A stretch of 64,000 nt of DNA from Phascolarctos cinereus (GCF_002099425.1 NW_018344105.1:5148501-5212500), one strand, 5' to 3'; shown: positions 47,251 to 57,139, numbered from the stretch's first letter. The notes: generated from the letters alone by a model not told the origin. Numbers and translations: made by a program.

Positions 47251-48110
47251 GGGGCAAGGGAAAACCTGTGTGGTTACAAGACAGGAAACACTACTTGTGC
47301 CCAGCCAGAGAGCTGCCTACCAGTGCCAGGCGACTTAGCCCTGCTGCTACATAGCCTGAGGGTACCCCAGGGGCTTTACGGTTCTGGGCAGAGCCTTCCC
47401 CTGGCCCCAAACCTCTGTCCTGGCTCCCCACCTGGGCCCAATTCCACGATTTTCTCAGACATGCACTTACCTCTCCTCCTGTCCAAGCTCTGACCTGTGT
47501 TTTCTGTTCTTATGTCCCCTCACCCTTTTGGTTCTGATACTGGCTTCTATGTCCCCTAGTCTAATGTTTCTTCACAGCAGCAGCAGGCTAAGTGGAGAGA
47601 GGCTGGGAATTGGCTGTCAGTCATTGCTGGGACAAACACAGTCACTGTGTGACCATGAATAAGTCACAGCTTCTACGAGCCAAGGGCCAGGGCTGGCGCG
47701 CATGGCCAGGCAATCAAGCTGGTGATCATCGCTGCCTCCTGGGGCAGCAGGAGGGCCCTGGATGCCCTCTAGGGAGAGATGGGCACGCTCCCCAACAGCT
47801 CTGACACCAGCTACACCGCTGGCACCCGCAGAACAAAGGAGTCTGGGGGAGGGGGTCAGGAGGAGAAACCTTCATCAGAAGAAGGGCCTGAAAATCCTTC
47901 CTGAAGGGAGGTGGGGGGTGGGGGTGGGGCTGCTTCCACACAGCCTGAGGCGGTTTCTCCAAAGTCTCTCCAGCATGCTATTGTATTCTAAGGTGTCCTC
48001 TTCTAGCTTTCTGCTTTTTATGTCCTCTTTCTCCTTCTAGTTCTAGCATCTATGTTCTACAAGTTTCTTCTGGTGTTTTAAGACTTGAAGTTCCAAGGTT
48101 CCTTCTGACA

Positions 48111-48854
48111 GACATTCTATTTTTTAACGTTTCTCCTGAGAGTGTGCCTACTGTTAAATATTTAACTGGCTCCCCCCCCCAAAAAAAAAGTGTATGCCAG
48201 ACAGTGAAGTTTAATCTGCATTATCATCATTTTTTCAAATCATCAAAACAATAACTCAAGCCCTGGTGTCTACAGTTTGCTTTCCCAGGAGTGAATGCTC
48301 ACACCGAAAATTTAACAATCTGCCCGGTAGAAGCTGATTCCAGCCACACCCATTCTTCCACTACTGACCACCAAGTCACCAGGAGCCTATTCCTAACGCT
48401 GGAAGAACACCGGGGATCACCCACTTCATGTGGCTGCTTTAAGGCTCAGATAAAGTGCTAAGCCCCTTACCTCATGGAAGGGTACAGACTTTGTTCACAA
48501 TTTTTATCACTCCAATAAGTGCTGGTGTCTATTTCTGTGTAGACACACATACATACAAACACACCCCTGTATGTGGGAGCCTTCTTTTCGAGGCAGAGGT
48601 CGGGCCTTCCCTCCTGGCCCTGCTGCCTCAGTTGCTGGCTAATGGCAGGCCTGGGGAGGAGCCCAATAGAACAGCTAAACTGAGGGGCTTTAACTAGATG
48701 CCCGCTAAGCCCCTCCCCATCCCTAGGAATAGTTTATTCCCCTTTCCTCGAATAATTTCAACTGTTTTCCAGAACTTTCGGAAGAATTCACTCCTTTACT
48801 GGGAGTGTAATTGTATGGCTGTGTTCCCACAGGCCTCCAGACACTGACTATTGT
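48111..48854. other. Non-unit stretch, no gene seen
   Basis: After TTCCTTCTGACAGACATTC the unit pattern fades. A CCCCCCCCAAAAAAAAA run sits at 48172-48189, and an MIR-like remnant (GGCTCAGATAAAGTGCTAAG) near 48440. Otherwise there is no recognisable repeat, RNA or coding region. Confidence 0.5.
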
Positions 48855-49015
48855 GGGGGGAAGGAAACAGGCCTGGGTGAGGAAAGGAAGAGGAGACAGA
48901 AGGGGGAGGGGAGAAAAGAGGGAAAATAAGGGGGCAATGGGGGGAGGGGCAATAGAGGGAAGGGGCAATGGGGGATAGAAGTACAGACAACAAAAAGAGG
49001 GAGTAGAGGAGGCCG
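48855..49015. repeat. G-rich purine tract with short repeats
   Basis: The + strand is nearly all purine, with GGGGGCAATGGGGGGAGGGG and GGGGCAATAGAGGG, GGGGCAATGGGGG sub-repeats. Several G runs could form a quadruplex on +; on minus it is a C/T tract (CCCTCTATTGCCCC). It lies about 250 bp inside the proposed transcript from its promoter, where it could affect elongation or splicing. Confidence 0.75.
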
Positions 49016-49261
49016 TGCAGACAAAGCAGAAAGGGAGGCTCTGTGGGCACCCCGGCCTACCCTACCTGCAGGCTGCAACCAGCTCTGCAGAGATCCCTGG
49101 GGCCGCAGCTCCTCCTGTGCCTGGACTGGTCTTGCAGTCCCCCTCTTGTTCTCCTTCTGCTGGCCTGGGCTCTGGTTCAGATCTGAGGTTCAGGCTGCTT
49201 CAAGATCGCCCAGTCCTCACTCTTTTCACAACGTGCCCTCCCCGTCCCACAAGCTGCCTAC

Positions 49262-49313
49262 CTGGGCGGAAAAAGCGTAGGAGAAAGTAGAGGCTCAACA
49301 GCGTCCTGGGAAA
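49262..49313 (-). ncRNA. Putative first exon with strong 5' splice site
   Basis: On the minus strand the sequence just downstream of the GC box ends in TTTTTCCGCCCAG|GTAGGC, a good donor with the exon's last base at 49262. The start is not defined; 49313 is simply the downstream edge of the GC box. A second plausible donor, CCTGCAG|GTAGGG, has its last exon base at 49066, so a longer first exon is equally possible. No long open frame with a convincing start occurs here. Confidence 0.25.
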
Positions 49314-49330
49314 GGGCGGGACTTCCTATC

Positions 49331-49345
49331 CCACCAGAGGGCGCT
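49331..49345 (+). promoter_or_regulatory. CTCF-type binding site
   Basis: CCACCAGAGGGCGCT agrees with the vertebrate CTCF core CCASYAGRKGGCRSY at every position. It sits beside an ETS site and a GC box, close to the right end of the tandem array, where it could act as a boundary or promoter-proximal site. This is a sequence match only. Confidence 0.65.
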
Positions 49346-49425
49346 CTACAGTACACAATAAGGCGCTAAAGTGGATAGGGGACCACGAGGAAAGATGCTC
49401 CCACCCCTACCCTAGCCACGTGCCT

Positions 49426-49984
49426 TCATGTACACGTGAGAAAAACCCACATTCCAGGGCTGTGCCAGTATTTGCATAGTCCCGCAAATCAGCCGGGAAA
49501 GCTAGCCTTGCAGAGTCAGGCAAGCCCACCTTTGAAGCCTGCCTTACAGGGCTCACCTTGCAAGCACGTGTTGCACTATCTTGCAAGCACGTATTGCATG
49601 GTCCTGCAAACGAATCTTGCAAACTTGCCTTTGCAAGCCAGCCTCACAGAAGTTCAGCAAGGTTTCCACCTTGAACTTTGCTTTGCAAGGCTACAGACTT
49701 GGCTACAGAGCCTCATGGTCCCCCCTGGCTGGAGTTGCACCAAGTTTTGTTGGCTCCTAAGTTTTTTCTTTTTTCCCCTTTCTCTTCCTCTCCTACACCC
49801 TGAGTTCTCTGCACACAATGGACTCCGCCCACGTGGCTCCAAAGCCATTACTAGCAGCTGGCTGGGTGGGGTCATCGAGAGGATGACCAGAATAAAAAAC
49901 AACTGGGTGGGGTGAGGTGACAGGAACAATCCAGGTAGGAGAGAAACTCGGGTTTTGTGTGCCTTTGCCCTAATCCCACCTACC
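49426..49984. other. Upstream segment with TTGCAAG minirepeat, no gene
   Basis: Between 49480 and 49700 a degenerate ~25-30-bp repeat built around CTTGCAAGCACGT, TTGCAAACTTG and TTGCAAGCC recurs about eight times; TTGCAA resembles a C/EBP half-palindrome. The rest holds GCCCACGTGGCTCC, an AATAAAA at about 49891 and repeated CTGGGTGGGG. Direct repeats followed by AATAAA would also fit the upstream half of an old LTR, but I cannot recognise a family or find the ends. Confidence 0.45.
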
Positions 49985-50490
49985 TGAGTGGGAGTGCCAG
50001 GATGGTGAGGATTTAGGCCATGAATTGGCCCAAGAGCTGCCTCCTTCCTCAGGCTGGGTGCAGAAGCAGAGCCCTAGATACTGGGTAATGAGAGACAGGT
50101 GAGCCACTCATAAACACTGCACCCTCCCCCAATCCCCTAGAGTAATGAGCTACTGAAGGGGAAAGGGAAGAACTGGCTACCTAGGGGTAAACCCAGGATC
50201 TTAAATAGGACCTGTTGGCCAACCGAGGGCAGTGAACCGGGAGTAATCCTAGTGCCTTGTGCTAAATAGCATCAGGTCTCCTCTAGGAAAGGGCTCTACT
50301 CTCCTTCCAACTCCACTGCACCTTCTGGATGGCAAGCCTAAATTGCAACTTTTTGGATCTCTCCCCTCTCTGAGCTCTGAGATTTGTATTCGATGGTTTC
50401 CTCCAGCCAACCTTTCTATGTTCTAAGGCCCCTTCTGGTCCTGGTATCCTATGTTCCAGGGTCCCTGGGAGGTCTGACACCCTAGTAGTA
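49985..50490. repeat. Outlying single array unit
   Basis: One decayed unit to the right of the promoter-like segment. It keeps CCTCAGGCTGGGTGCAGAAG, the CCCTAGATACTGGGTAATGAGAGA core, a second-block remnant near 50200 and minirepeats (TCTATGTTCTAAGGCCCC) near 50420. Its core lacks clear minus-strand AG/GT splice signals. After 50490 no further unit is visible, so this is the right end of the array. Confidence 0.65.
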
Positions 50491-50624
50491 AGAACTCTAA
50501 GTACTACTCCAATGGGTATATATTTACTTATTTATAAATTATATACATCTGTAAGTACTATGCCAATAATTATGTATATTACAAAACTTACCTAAAAATA
50601 GAAATGAAAAAGGATGAGATATAT

Positions 50625-50950
50625 TTGATCCTGGGGTCAAAATGAAGCCACTGGAAATTGAGGCAAGAAGGCTAATTAGGAGGCTCTTATGGGAGTCTAG
50701 GTAAAAGGTGATGAAGGCCTTAACTAGGGTAGTGGCCTGAATGGATAGAAAACAAATATGAGATGTCTGTGTAGACAGAAATAACAAGATTTGGTGACTA
50801 AGTGCACATGTGGGGTGAGGGAGAGTGAAGAATCAAAGATGACAAGGAGGTCATGAACCTAGGTGACTGTGAGGATGGTGGTGCCCTCAAAGAAGATAGA
50901 GAAATTTAGAGGAAGGGTTCAATTTGGAGGAAAGATAATGTTATAAGATG
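50625..50950. repeat. Ancient interspersed repeat fragment
   Basis: GAGGCTCTTATGGGAGTCTAG...AGGTGATGAAGGCCTTAACTA...GTGGGGTGAGGGAGAGTGAA...GATGACAAGGAGGT...GACTGTGAGGATGGTGGTGC follows the order of a dispersed repeat common in mammals, whose family name I cannot give with confidence. 59870-60170 is another, non-overlapping part of the same family. Confidence 0.5.
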
Positions 50951-51575
50951 TACAATGGAGATCACAAGCCATCAGTGCCTGCTCGCTTTGGGTAGGAGGC
51001 CAGTCTCTTGCTCACCAGTCACAGCCATTAAACACCAAGTCTACCCTCCAATGGGTACCTGCCACAGCCATGATGTGACTGATCTCTGGCTCATAGGTAG
51101 CGGGTTGGAAGCTTGCACTGTGAAGGGTAGGGCCAGACTGGAGGAGTCCTGGTAGACAACGTAGCATGGTTGGTGCTAGAAATAAGCATAGTGACTTCTG
51201 TGTGGCTGGTGGGATGCTACCTATTTTTCTGCCTTTCAATGGTAGACCCCATAGTCTTTGTGGTCAGGACACAACCTCTACTTGGAGAACACATTCTAAA
51301 GTTCCTTCTGACTTTAATACTTTGGGTCTTAAACTTCATTCAGCTCTAACATTCTAGGTTCGAAGATACCTTCCAGGGCTCAAGTTCTTTCCATCTCTGA
51401 CACTCTATGGTACTTTCAGATAGATTACTTCTTCCTGCTAGGTTAAATTTTACACATTAGGTTGTTCTTCTTAGATTTATATATTTATAGAGCACATCCC
51501 CATCCAATAGCTGTCTTTCCCAGTCCCAGCTTCTAGTGCCTTCTCTATGATTGCCTTTCATTTACTCCACATGTC
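50951..51575. other. No feature recognised
   Basis: Mixed sequence with a few TTCTAAAGTTCCTTCTGAC phrases near 51290-51420 that resemble degenerate array minirepeats. No gene, RNA or named repeat is supported. Confidence 0.4.
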
Positions 51576-51579
51576 ATCA

Positions 51580-51752
51580 TCATCATTGCTAATATTTATA
51601 AACCACTTACTCTGTGCCACGCACTATGCTAAACACTTTCTAATTATCTCATTTGAGCTTCACAACAATCCTGGGAGGCAGTGCTGTCACTATCCCCATT
51701 TTACAGATGAAGAAATGGAGGCAAACAGGTTAAGTGACTTGCCCAGGGTCAC
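51580..51752 (-). mobile_element. MIR SINE
   Basis: Antisense MIR in full order: AATATTTATAAACCACTTAC, CTGTGCCACGCACTATGCTA, TCATTTGAGCTTCACAACAA, CCCCATTTTACAGATGA and AGTGACTTGCCCAGGGTCAC. Confidence 0.9.
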
Positions 51753-51877
51753 CCTAATATCATTCCCCTTAAACTTTCTTAAAGAGTCCTCTGTCTGGAT
51801 ACCTCCTTTGCCCCTCTACCAAACTCTGGACCTTGGATTATACTTATGTGTATACATTTCATATCCTCACTATTATG

Positions 51878-52205
51878 CTCCAAGCCCCATAAATGAAGGA
51901 ACTCTATTGTTTTTATTGCAGTATCCTCAGCACTAAGCGTAAGCTCTTTGTGCATAGTCGATGCTTAAGACATATTTTGCTGAAAAAAAAAGACATTTTG
52001 CTGAAGGAATGAATATGAAGTTCTATTCAGTACATTGTACATAAAATACAGGGATATAACACTTGCTAGCTGTGAGACCCTAGGCAAATTAGTCTCTTTG
52101 ATCTGACCCAGAGGACTGTGGTGAGGCCTAAAGATGCTGTGTGTAAAGCACTTTGATCACTTTAATGTGCAAGACAAATTTCAGTTGTTACTGTGATTAT
52201 TATAG
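51878..52205 (+). mobile_element. MIR/L2-type tails
   Basis: Two old fragments. 51878-51980 resembles the L2-type tail (TTTTATTGCAGTATCCTCAG...TGCATAGTCGATGCTTAA). 52062-52205 is a + strand MIR (ACTTGCTAGCTGTGAGACCC...AAAGCACTTTGATCAC). The stretch from 52206 to about 52540 holds nothing I recognise. Confidence 0.55.
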
Positions 52206-52539
52206 TTCTAATATCAACAGCTGAAGCAAAAATTATTTGGGAATTAAAACCCCACTTATCCAGAAAACTCACTTAACCAAACTTGCATTAGTAAGAGCAA
52301 TCCAGTTAGCTGAATTCCAGCAATACTTTTCTTGCCTACCTGTCATCCTCATTTAGCACTGGATCTGAAATACTGCTTCTACCAATAGATATTTCTGTAT
52401 GATATGTAATCTCTTTTAAACACTTTGTGGCAGTATATAGCTTGGCAGCCAATTTCTGATGAAGGCAAATGCATGAAATATGTTGCATGATAAAGTCTAA
52501 AAAGGCATTCCAAAATACAGCCTTTGAATGAATACACCC

Positions 52540-54512
52540 TACAAAATTCAATTGCATTGCTACATAGCAATACCAAAATCCAGAAGGAAAAGAAAGGGAA
52601 GTCAATTCAAAATGACTACAAAATGCATAAAATATCTGGCAGTTAATCTATCAAAGCACCCTGAAAGATGGAAGTATAAAATGCACCTTAAAAATGAAGA
52701 ACAACTTAACTGTACAGATACTCAGTGCTCATGGCTGGGCTATGCCAATACAATAAAAATGACAATACTAAATTAATTTCTGAATTTAGTGCAATATCAA
52801 ACTACTGAGGGGGCACTTTACGGATCTAGACAAAATAACATTATTTATTTGGAGGAACAAAAAAAATCTAGAATATCAAGAGAAACAATGAAAAAAGTAA
52901 GGGTGGAAGGAAAACCGTACTTCTAGACCTCAACCTATATCATAAGCCAATAATCAACAAAACTATTTGGTACTGGTTAAAAAACAGAAAAGTGAATCAA
53001 TAGAACATATTAGAAAGAAGAATAAAAAAATAACTGCACTCCATACCCCAGCATAGGATGAAAAAAACAAACTACCTAAGGAAAGAATTCTCTATTTGAA
53101 AAGAATCATAGGCAGAAGCAGTGTGGCAGAATCAGCTTTAGAACAACATGTTACACCATATGCCAAATGGATATCAAAGATCAAACGATAAAAAAATTAG
53201 ATCAGGCACCTTTCACATCTATGGCCAGCAGGTGAATTTTAAACCAAACAAAGGACAGAGGAATTATACAAGATAAAATGTGCAATTTTGATAGCATGAA
53301 ATTAAAACACTTTTGCACGAATTAAATTAATGAAACTAGGATAAGAAGGGAAGGGGCCAACTGGGAAAAAAAATCCTTGTGTCAAAATACCTTTGTGAAA
53401 AAATGCCTTCCTAAATCTACAGGCAAGTAACAGAAATACATAAGATCAAAAGCCATTCATTCTCCAATGGATAAGTCATCAAAGAATATAAACAAACAAT
53501 TCTAAAAAGAGTAATTGCAATCAATTAACAATCAAGTTAAAGAATACTCTAAATCAGTAATAATAAGAGAAATGCAAATGAAAACAACTCAAATTTCACC
53601 TCACATCTAGTGAAAATGGCAAAAATGACCCTAAAAGTGGCAACAGACAATGTTGTAAGGGTTGTGGAAAGATGGACACACTAACGCATTGCTGGTGGAG
53701 CTGTAAATTGGTCTAATCATTATAGACAGCAATTTGAAATTATGCAAATAAAGTAATTACAATGTCCATAATCTTTGACAAAGAGAATCTATTGCTAGGC
53801 AGATACCTCAAAGTGATCAATGACAGGAAAAAAAAAGATCTCACATAGTTCCAAGTACTTCTGTCAACACTTTTAGCAAAGAACTGAAAACAAAGCAGAT
53901 TGCCAACTGAATGGAAAATGACTAAACAAGTTGTACTACATAAATACAATGGACTATCACTGCACTATAATAAATTATGAATGGGAGGAATGCAGGCAAG
54001 CATGGGGAGACACATGAATTGATGCAAAATGAAGTAAGCACAACTAGGAAAAGTACACACAGTGACTGCAACAATATAAAGAACAATAAAACAATTGTAA
54101 CTAAATACTGGGAAATTATAATGACCAAAGTTGGCCCCAAATAAGAGCTATGAGAAGGCATCTCCCCCAACTTCTTTGTGTAAGTGGGGGATTACAGAGA
54201 TGGATTATTGCATATACTGCCAGAATTTTTCAATTTGATTAGTTTGACTGAATTTTTTTTTATACCATTTTATTTTTTGTTAGAAAGGAAAGTACTTTGG
54301 GAAGGGATATATATATACATATATTATATATATATGTATATATATATACATATACACATATATATACATATACACACATATATATATACATATACACATA
54401 TATATATACATATACACATATATATATACATATACACATATATATACATATATATATGTATTAGGAAATGTAGGTGATATAAGAGAAAAGAACAATAAAA
54501 TGTATGTATTTT
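52540..54512 (+). mobile_element. Old L1: ORF2 C-terminal part and 3' UTR
   Basis: The order matches marsupial L1 sequence: TCAATTCAAAATGACTACAAA, GGCTATGCCAATACAATAAA, AACTATTTGGTACTGGTTAA, TTACACCATATGCC, CATTCTCCAATGGATAA, GGTTGTGGAAAGATGGACAC, CATTGCTGGTGGAGCTGTAA. Then comes a 3' UTR (GGATTATTGCATATACTGCC) ending in GGAAATGTAGGTGATATAA...AATAAAA. It is 5'-truncated, with the ORF broken by many indels. A (TA)n expansion lies within the 3' UTR. Confidence 0.88.
54305..54462. repeat. (TA)n / (TATACACA)n microsatellite
   Basis: About 158 bp of TATATA mixed with ACATATACACATATA, inserted within the L1 3' UTR, whose terminal segment resumes at about 54463. The low-complexity open frames over it are artefacts. 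Confidence 0.95.
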
Positions 54513-54529
54513 TAAAGAGTTATAGTGTC

Positions 54530-55015
54530 TAGAATTAGGAAAGTGATATTCCTATAATCCTGCTCAAACCACATTTAGTGCTGCATTCAATTTTCGGCAC
54601 CATATTTTAGGAAGGATTTGATAATTGTAGCACATGACAATCAGTTGAAGAAGGTGGATATGTTTAGCCTGAAGAAGAGAATATTTAGAAGGGACGTGAA
54701 AGATGTCTTTAAGTGCCTGATGGGCTGTCACAAGGAAGACTTGTCCTGATTGGCCCGAGGGAGCAGAAACTAAGAGCAAAAGATGCCAGTTACAGATTGG
54801 CAGATTTAGGAAATGCTTCCTAATAATTGGAACTATCCCCAGGTGTAATGGCTTGCTTACTGAGGTAGCGGATTCTGTCATCACTGAGAGGTCTTTGCTC
54901 AATGACTAGATGATTACTTGTCAGGTATTTAGAAAAGTGATTCTTGTTGAGGTATGGCTTGGACTAGATGCCTCTGAAGTCCTTTCTGACTTTAAGTCTG
55001 TGATTCTATGAATTC
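54530..55015 (+). mobile_element. CR1/L3-type LINE 3' end
   Basis: The order GTGCTGCATTCAATTTTCGG, AGCCTGAAGAAGAGAATATT, GGGCTGTCACAAGGAAGACT, GCAGAAACTAAGAGCAA, GGAAATGCTTCCTAATAATT, CACTGAGAGGTCTTTGC, GGCTTGGACTAGATGCCTCT, ending TCTGTGATTCTATGAATTCT, is the characteristic CR1-clade (L3-like) 3' end. It is truncated and non-coding. Confidence 0.82.
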
Positions 55016-55149
55016 TGGCTCTGCTACTTCTACTTCTGTGACCTTTAAAGAAATATAAGCTTGGTGACAGGACACAACAAAGGTTAAGAAGCCCTGGATT
55101 AGATGCTCTCTAGGTCCCTTCCAAACATAAAACTAATAATCAGAAAACT
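55016..55149. other. Short unassigned interval
   Basis: Contains GGTTAAGAAGCCCTGGATTAG followed by TGCTCTCTAGGTCCCTTCCAA, echoing a transposon end and a second CR1-like tail, but too short to classify. Confidence 0.3.
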
Positions 55150-56990
55150 CAGGCCCTGGTCTCACTTAGTTCTGTATCAGTTCACCAGGTTTCCCTGAAT
55201 CCAGTCACTTTGTCATTTCTTACAGCATGATATGATTCCCATTACACTTATATAATTTGTTTATCCACTCTCAAAGTTATGGGCACTCCTTTGTTTCCAG
55301 TTATTTGCTGTAACATAAAGTGATGCTACACATGTCGTAGTGATATTGGTGACTTTCTGGATATAATTCCAAACTGTATTCCATAATGGCGGCACCATTC
55401 ACAGTTCCATCAACAGTGTGTTAGTGTGCACGTCCTCCCACAGCCCCTCCAAAAAACCTGTCATTTTCCTTTTTAGTGATATCTACCAATATGATGATTA
55501 CGAGGTATAACCTCAGAGGTGTTTTGATTTGCATTTCTCTTATTATTGGTGTTTGGAGCATGTTTTCATATGTTTCTTCATATCATTCCTTCTGAGAAAT
55601 GCTTGTTCATACTTTCTGCCTATTTATCCATTGAGGAATGATTCTTATTCTTATATATTTGACTCTGTTATCTAAATATCTTGGATAGCAGACATTTATT
55701 AGAGAAATTTACTGCAAAAAAACCTCTTCCCTCCAAATTTTACTTGCATTGATTTTATTTGTGCAGAAGCTATTCAATTTTATGTAATCAAAATTGTACA
55801 TCTCATCTTAAATGATCATCTCTTTCTTTTATTTAGTCAAGAATCCTTTCTTTATCCATTGCTGTGAATGGCATTTCCTTCCCTTCTCTTCTAATTTATT
55901 TATAATGTGAAATTTCATACCCAGGTCCTATATCCATTCAAAGAGGTATACAGCGTGAGATGTCAGTCTAAATCTGAATTCTGGTAGATTGTTTTCTAGT
56001 TTTACCAAGAATGTTTGTTGAATAGTGAATTCTTACTATAGCAGTTGGGGTCTTGGAGTTTATCCAACGCTATGTTAGTATATCTAATTACTACTGTATC
56101 TTATGCAACTAATCCATTCTACCATTCAGCTTTTCTATTTTTTTTTTTTAACAAATAACTTTGATGACTACTACCTTGTAACATAGTTTGAAATCTGGTA
56201 CCACCAGTTCCCTTCTTCCCTTTCACTTTTTTTTCCATGGTTTTTTTTTCCCTAAAGAATCATGACCATTTTTTCCTTGAGAATCATGACCATCATCATG
56301 AGCATTCCTCTAGATTAATTTTATTACTTTTTTTGGATCTATACAGTAAATCTTTGGTACTTCGGTATGGCACTGAATAACTAAACTAATTGGCATGTTA
56401 ATTACATTAGTATGACCCAACCATGAGCAATTAATATCTCTTCAGTTATTCAGGTCTGTCTTAATTTCTGTATAGAATGTTTTATAGTTGTACTCATATA
56501 ATTCCTATGTATGTCTTGGTAGATGGATTTCCAGGTATTTTAAATATTCCGTAGGTATTTTGAATGGAATTTCACATTTTATCTCTTCCTGCTGGGTTTT
56601 GGGGGTGATATATAGAAAGGCTGATGATTTCTATGGATCTGTTTTATATTCTGTTACTTTGCTGAAGTTATTAATTATTTCAATTAATTTTAGTTGAATT
56701 TCTAGGGTTCTCGAAGTAAGGCATCATATCATCTTCAAAAAGTTCTAATTTTATTTATTCCTTGCCTATGTTTATTCCCCAAATTTCATTTTCTTATCTT
56801 ATTGCTATAGGAAGCATTTCTAAAACTACTAAATCATGAGGGGGATAATGGACACCCTTGCTTTATGCCAGACCTTATAAGAAACTCCTCTAGAGGTTCT
56901 CCATTACATGGAGCCAATTCTGGATCTTTATTTTAAATAATTACTATTTGTCAAATGAAGGAAAGGTCCATTTATTACCATTTTTTAGTG

Positions 56991-57139
56991 TTTTTTTTTC
57001 CGACTAGGCAGTGGGGTTAAGTGACTTGTCCAGGGTCACACAGCTAGTAAGTGTTATTATGTGTCTGAGGCTGGATTTGAACTCAGGTTCTCCTGAATCC
57101 AGGGCCAGTGCTCTATCCACTGTGCCACCTAGCTGCCCC
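56991..57139 (-). mobile_element. Marsupial tRNA-type SINE
   Basis: Reverse copy with a poly(T), GGGGTTAAGTGACTTGTCC, GGATTTGAACTCAGG and CCACCTAGCTGCCCC. Target duplication TTTTAGTG at 56983-56990 and 57140-57147. Inserted in the L1. Confidence 0.94.

Larger units (their letters stand above)
40561..48110. repeat. Array section D: decayed long units
   Basis: Core remnants begin near 40600, 41740, 42320, 42790, 42955, 43775, 44640, 45895, 46060, 46830, 47070 and 47740. Many lack one end of the core; the cores at 45895 and 47070 are well preserved. The section carries two marsupial SINEs and one hAT-type element, and a ~1-kb block that duplicates 20.8-21.8 kb. Confidence 0.7.
1..49345 (-). ncRNA. 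Putative minus-strand repeat-derived multi-exon transcript
   Basis: Inference only. Three observations point the same way. First, the core of most units looks like a small minus-strand exon (pyrimidine tract, CCTCCAG, about 45-48 nt, then GTAA/GTAT). Second, on the plus strand I find no equally persistent acceptor/donor pair. Third, a TATA-less promoter-like segment at 49.3 kb, with a good 5' splice site, faces into the array. If transcribed, the primary transcript would cross the array and could join dozens of cassettes. The cassettes are open only in the frame starting at the first base (VPxCVExxExAVxxQ), but lengths of 45-49 nt and in-frame stops in two copies argue against a continuous protein. 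No 3' end or poly(A) site can be placed; it may lie left of the window. Chance splice-like motifs carried by the founder unit are the main alternative. Confidence 0.28.
49262..49425 (-). promoter_or_regulatory. TATA-less promoter-like segment
   Basis: In minus-strand order this stretch holds a CACGTG E-box near 49417-49422, a CTCF-type core at 49331-49345, an ETS-type AGGAAGT at 49321-49327 and a GC box CCCGCCC at 49314-49320. CpG dinucleotides are denser here than in the array. About 50 bp further downstream is a consensus donor, CAG|GTAGGC. No TATA box is seen. The arrangement resembles many mammalian housekeeping and lncRNA promoters, but function is inferred from motifs only. A promoter acting to the right, or an insulator without transcription, is also possible. 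Confidence 0.4.
1..50490. repeat. Head-to-tail array of ~0.6-1.3-kb units (about 63 cores)
   Basis: A long tandem array in which the same ordered blocks recur in one orientation. In + orientation a unit has (i) a MIR-class SINE remnant (GCCTCAGTGGA...CCTGCCTCAGACA...CTGTGTGACC), (ii) a short stretch of the type GGGCTCAGGTCTGGGGACC, (iii) the core with TCCTAGATGCTCAA and CTCTACACAG...GGGCACCTGGAGG, (iv) a second conserved block with CCAGAAATCCTGCC, CAGCCTGAGGCCAC and CCTTCAGACATGCACTTA, and (v) a spacer of degenerate 41-bp minirepeats. Neighbouring units differ visibly by substitutions and indels, so most of the array is old, with some recent duplications. LINE, SINE and hAT insertions break it at several places, and 48.1-49.98 kb holds non-unit sequence. 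The left end lies outside the window. I do not recognise the unit as a named satellite. No copy is inverted. Confidence 0.9.

Noticed and set aside
464-49290. Many open frames of 60-150 codons on both strands as protein-coding genes
   Set aside because: They start and stop at unrelated places in successive units, change frame with the units' indels, and show no known domain. A 50-kb stretch of vertebrate DNA is expected to hold many such frames.
49430-49935. Possible LTR with upstream direct repeats and AATAAA
   Set aside because: Ends and family could not be recognised, so the interval is left unclassified.
54184-54495. Tyrosine/isoleucine-rich frames over the TA tract
   Set aside because: They are translations of (TA)n repeats within an L1 3' UTR.
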